Under the pieces are notes generated by a model. It did not search any database. It saw nothing but the letters and a program-made list of their open reading frames with translations, and was not told the origin of the DNA. Below are positions 61,773 to 64,000 of a stretch of DNA of 64,000 nucleotides, piece after piece. Within the stretch, counting starts at the first letter, position 1. Every line of letters begins with the position of its first letter. The position numbers were made by a program, and so were the translations under genes. The DNA is from Vibrio lentus (GTDB lineage Bacteria; Pseudomonadota; Gammaproteobacteria; Enterobacterales; Vibrionaceae): assembly GCF_030409755.1 (NCBI RefSeq), contig NZ_JAUFQE010000003.1, positions 124,001 through 188,000 of the forward strand, given 5' to 3'.

Positions 61773-62705
61773 ATGTGTGCTGAATCCTATCTCCCTAAGG
61801 GAAAGGAAGAGTTAGACAATGATAGTGTTAATGCTCAAGAGCGCGTTGATTATGTTCAAATTCAACCTGGGCTCTCGGTATGTATATCTCGTTCCGAAGC
61901 GAACCTAAAACCTTGCTCATTTCCTGGGGACAATGAGTATATTCACTTAAATTGCCTATTACAGGGGGAATTTGAAGCGAAAATTCGAAATATTAATATT
62001 CATCTCCGTGAAGGAGAAGTGAATATCGGTTTTTCTGATGGGGAGGAATTTTACATGCCCCGCTTAACCGAATTTTGTAATCTCGCGGTCATGATTACAC
62101 CTAGATTGCTGATTGAAATCGCTGGCGAAGAACTACTGAAAGAACCTTGGTACAGTGATGTTTCATTTTTTGTCAAGAATGTAGGTAAAAGCCCAAAAGC
62201 GGTATCAGCGGCTTTGAACTTAGCAACCTTGATGAATGAATCTCCCCAACGCAAAATATTGCTTCATGCTGCGGTACTTAATTACATCCATTGGAGTCTT
62301 GAAGACAGCAGCGAGCAATCATGCAAATGCAATATCAGTGCTAGGGAAAAACATCGATTAGAAGCCGCAAAACGCTACTTACTGAAAGACTTGAGTGAAC
62401 CACCAACAATATCCGAAATTGCCGCGGTGGTTGGGCTTAATCAGTGCAAACTGAAAAGAGGCTTTAAAATTCTCTATAACTGCAGTATTTATGCATATTT
62501 TCAAAAAAAAAGAATGAAGAAAGCGCTCGACCTTCTACGACAATACAACGTAACAGAAACCGCGATGATACTTGGCTACAGCAATGTTAGTCACTTCAGT
62601 GCTGCATTCAAAAAACAGTTCAATATTTTGCCTAAGGATGCACGGCGAGAACTTATAGCCAGTGTGGAAGATAATAAGGTTTGGTTCTGTCGCAAATCTA
62701 GTTAG
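61773..62705 (+). CDS. AraC-family regulator (YbtA/PchR type)
   Basis: 310 residues, ATG preceded by AAGGA. An N-terminal ligand-binding domain is followed by a C-terminal double helix-turn-helix (about 215-300): SEIAAVVGLNQCKLKRGFKI, AYFQKKRMKKALDLLRQYN, GYSNVSHFSAAFKKQF. This architecture is that of YbtA and PchR, which activate siderophore genes when the ferric siderophore is present. Placed at the right end of the island with a Fur-box-like site upstream, it likely couples expression to both low iron and siderophore. Confidence 0.88.
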   Translation: MCAESYLPKGKEELDNDSVNAQERVDYVQIQPGLSVCISRSEANLKPCSFPGDNEYIHLNCLLQGEFEAKIRNINIHLREGEVNIGFSDGEEFYMPRLTEFCNLAVMITPRLLIEIAGEELLKEPWYSDVSFFVKNVGKSPKAVSAALNLATLMNESPQRKILLHAAVLNYIHWSLEDSSEQSCKCNISAREKHRLEAAKRYLLKDLSEPPTISEIAAVVGLNQCKLKRGFKILYNCSIYAYFQKKRMKKALDLLRQYNVTETAMILGYSNVSHFSAAFKKQFNILPKDARRELIASVEDNKVWFCRKSS

Positions 62706-63056
62706 AGGCGTGACAGCCCCATCCTACAGATACAATTATACTGCGAGTGCGTAGAATCGTTCAAAGGCCGTCGAAGCACTTCAATCAGGTTAAGCATCTT
62801 CCCTGTCAGCCAGAGTTGAACATTGATGTTATGCAGCGCTAACGCGTTGGCACCACTCTTATCGATAACCACTTTTTCTGGTAATCCATTATAGCCGATT
62901 GCCTTGGTAAAGAAGGCGCGAGCCGCTTTCTCATCACGGCGATTACAGAGTAAAAAATCAATGACATGGCCGTACTTATCAACCGCTCGATAGTAATATT
63001 TCCACTGACCTTTGACGTTAATGTACGTCTCGTCCATTCGCCACGAAGGAGCCCCG
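62702..63056 (-). pseudogene. IS6-family transposase fragment
   Basis: The frame reads SWRMDETYINVKGQWKYYYR, AVDKYGHVIDFLLCNRRDEK and VVIDKSGANALAL, a clear IS6/IS26-type DDE core with the first two Asp residues. Both ends are missing: the 5' part is cut at about 63056, where AT-rich sequence begins, and the 3' part after LWLTGKMLNLIEVL is unrelated. The regulator gene ends at its 3' edge (62705), so the fragment marks the right border of the siderophore island. Confidence 0.8.
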
Positions 63057-63391
63057 TTTAATATTATTTTAGATATAAATAATATATTAATTAGAAAATT
63101 ACATTATTTAATAAAGTATCACTCACCCCTCAAAACATGGCCATTAACGTACTGTATCCAATATAAAAACCCAAAAATGAAAATTAATTATCAATAAATT
63201 TCATTTTCCCCACCTTTTACCTACGCTATTTAATTTTTCTATAATTATATAACATTAAAAACGAACATGTTTTGGCAAACCGAAGTCCCCTTCTAAAGAG
63301 CTAGGGTTTTCTTAGCTATTATATCTCGCTAACTTTTTTAAAGGACGACCAATTAAAATTAAGTATTTTATTTATTATTTAGGTTGACGTA
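63057..63391. other. AT-rich non-coding interval
   Basis: About 335 bp, very AT-rich, no supportable gene. It probably holds the promoter of the lipoprotein gene that follows. Confidence 0.5.
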
Positions 63392-64000
63392 ATGAAAATT
63401 AGATTACCCCTTGTTAGTCTTTCACTTCTGCTTCTTCTTGGTTGTAAAGAAAAAGCGGGCTCTGAGGTGCAGAAGATATTTGCCGGTGAATTACTCCTCT
63501 CACCAAATGAAATGGTTGGTTTCTCAGAAATCGTGGAGAGCGAACCTCAAATACCTGCTGCAATGAACCCAGAGTTTGAGGTCATGTCAGGGAAAGAGTT
63601 CGTAAAACTGACCAAGGATAAAAAGATCGTAGCGCTCAAAAATGGTCAAGCGCAGCTAAAAAATAAACGGAATGGTGATTTATATCACTTAAAAATTGAT
63701 TCAAATGACTTAGGGACAAAATTTTTAAACATAGCTTTCATCGATTTATACTCGGGACTTGTGCTGACTGAAGATGTACCCCTTACCGTAGGTCATCACT
63801 ACGCCTTAGGAATGTCTAGCCGCTTCCCATTAAAGCAAAACGATGTGAAATTAAAGACTCCGATGGGGAAGCTCGTCCAACAAGATGCCCTCGGTAATAT
63901 CTTCCTTACTCCTACCGAGGAAAATCTTCAAGACAAAGAAGAGGAACTTTTAATACAAATCCAAGTGAACGGTCGGGAATACGCGAAATATTTTAAAATA
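63392..64000 (+). CDS. Putative lipoprotein (5' part only)
   Basis: The frame is open to the right edge (203 codons visible). A lipoprotein signal (LPLVSLSLLLLLGC, lipobox LLGC) is followed by KEKAGSEVQKIFAGELLLSP and a mixed soluble domain. AGGT lies upstream of the ATG. I do not recognise the family. It lies outside the siderophore island, beyond the IS6 fragment. Confidence 0.7.
   Translation, partial: MKIRLPLVSLSLLLLLGCKEKAGSEVQKIFAGELLLSPNEMVGFSEIVESEPQIPAAMNPEFEVMSGKEFVKLTKDKKIVALKNGQAQLKNKRNGDLYHLKIDSNDLGTKFLNIAFIDLYSGLVLTEDVPLTVGHHYALGMSSRFPLKQNDVKLKTPMGKLVQQDALGNIFLTPTEENLQDKEEELLIQIQVNGREYAKYFKI

Overview
The window looks like part of a conjugative plasmid from a marine gammaproteobacterium, most probably a member of the Vibrionaceae. 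It carries an F-type conjugation operon, a compact IncFII-like replication region, toxin-antitoxin genes, several decayed insertion sequences, and a complete gene cluster for a phenolate-thiazoline siderophore. The host assignment is inference from gene content and family resemblance; no chromosomal marker gene is present.

Layout. (1) 1-13.7 kb, minus strand: F-type transfer genes in the order traY-like, unknown, traA, L, E, K, B, V, C, W, U, small gene, trbC, traN, small gene, traF (runs off the left edge). A foreign plus-strand gene sits between traN and traF and is flanked by a duplicated copy of the traF start. (2) 13.8-15.5 kb: an IS1202/ISNCY-type element in the putative transfer control region, bracketed by a perfect 24-bp inverted repeat. 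(3) 15.5-17.5 kb: replication control (a short RNA, two hairpins, a leader peptide), a RepA-like initiator and an AT-rich probable origin. (4) 17.5-28.9 kb: accessory region with a J-domain protein, an IS5 remnant, a large exported protein of unknown function, a second exported protein, HigA with a broken HigB, a decayed IS66 element, a stand-alone class II aminoacyl-tRNA-synthetase-like protein, and a TacA/TacT-type toxin-antitoxin pair. (5) 28.9-62.7 kb: the siderophore island. (6) 62.7-64 kb: an IS6-family fragment and the start of a lipoprotein gene.

How the siderophore island should work. A salicylate synthase makes salicylate and an AMP ligase with a salicylate-type pocket loads it on the aryl carrier domain that opens a 3312-residue NRPS. 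That NRPS has three Cy-A-PCP modules, all with a cysteine-type A-domain code. Chain growth passes to a second NRPS (docking-Cy-A-PCP-reductase) that should release the chain reductively as an aldehyde or related species. A type II thioesterase and a PPTase support the line. Two saccharopine-dehydrogenase-like enzymes, one probably fused to a thiazoline-hydrolase-like domain, are candidate tailoring enzymes. Uptake is by a TonB-dependent receptor, a periplasmic binding protein, two FecCD-type permeases and an ATPase; a YbtP/YbtQ-like ABC pair is divergent. A YbtA/PchR-type AraC regulator and three Fur-box-like sites point to iron control. There is no ketosynthase, methyltransferase or epimerase domain, so the architecture differs from those of yersiniabactin/piscibactin, pyochelin, anguibactin and vulnibactin as I know them. 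The three A domains are nearly identical at DNA level, which points to recent module duplication or gene conversion.
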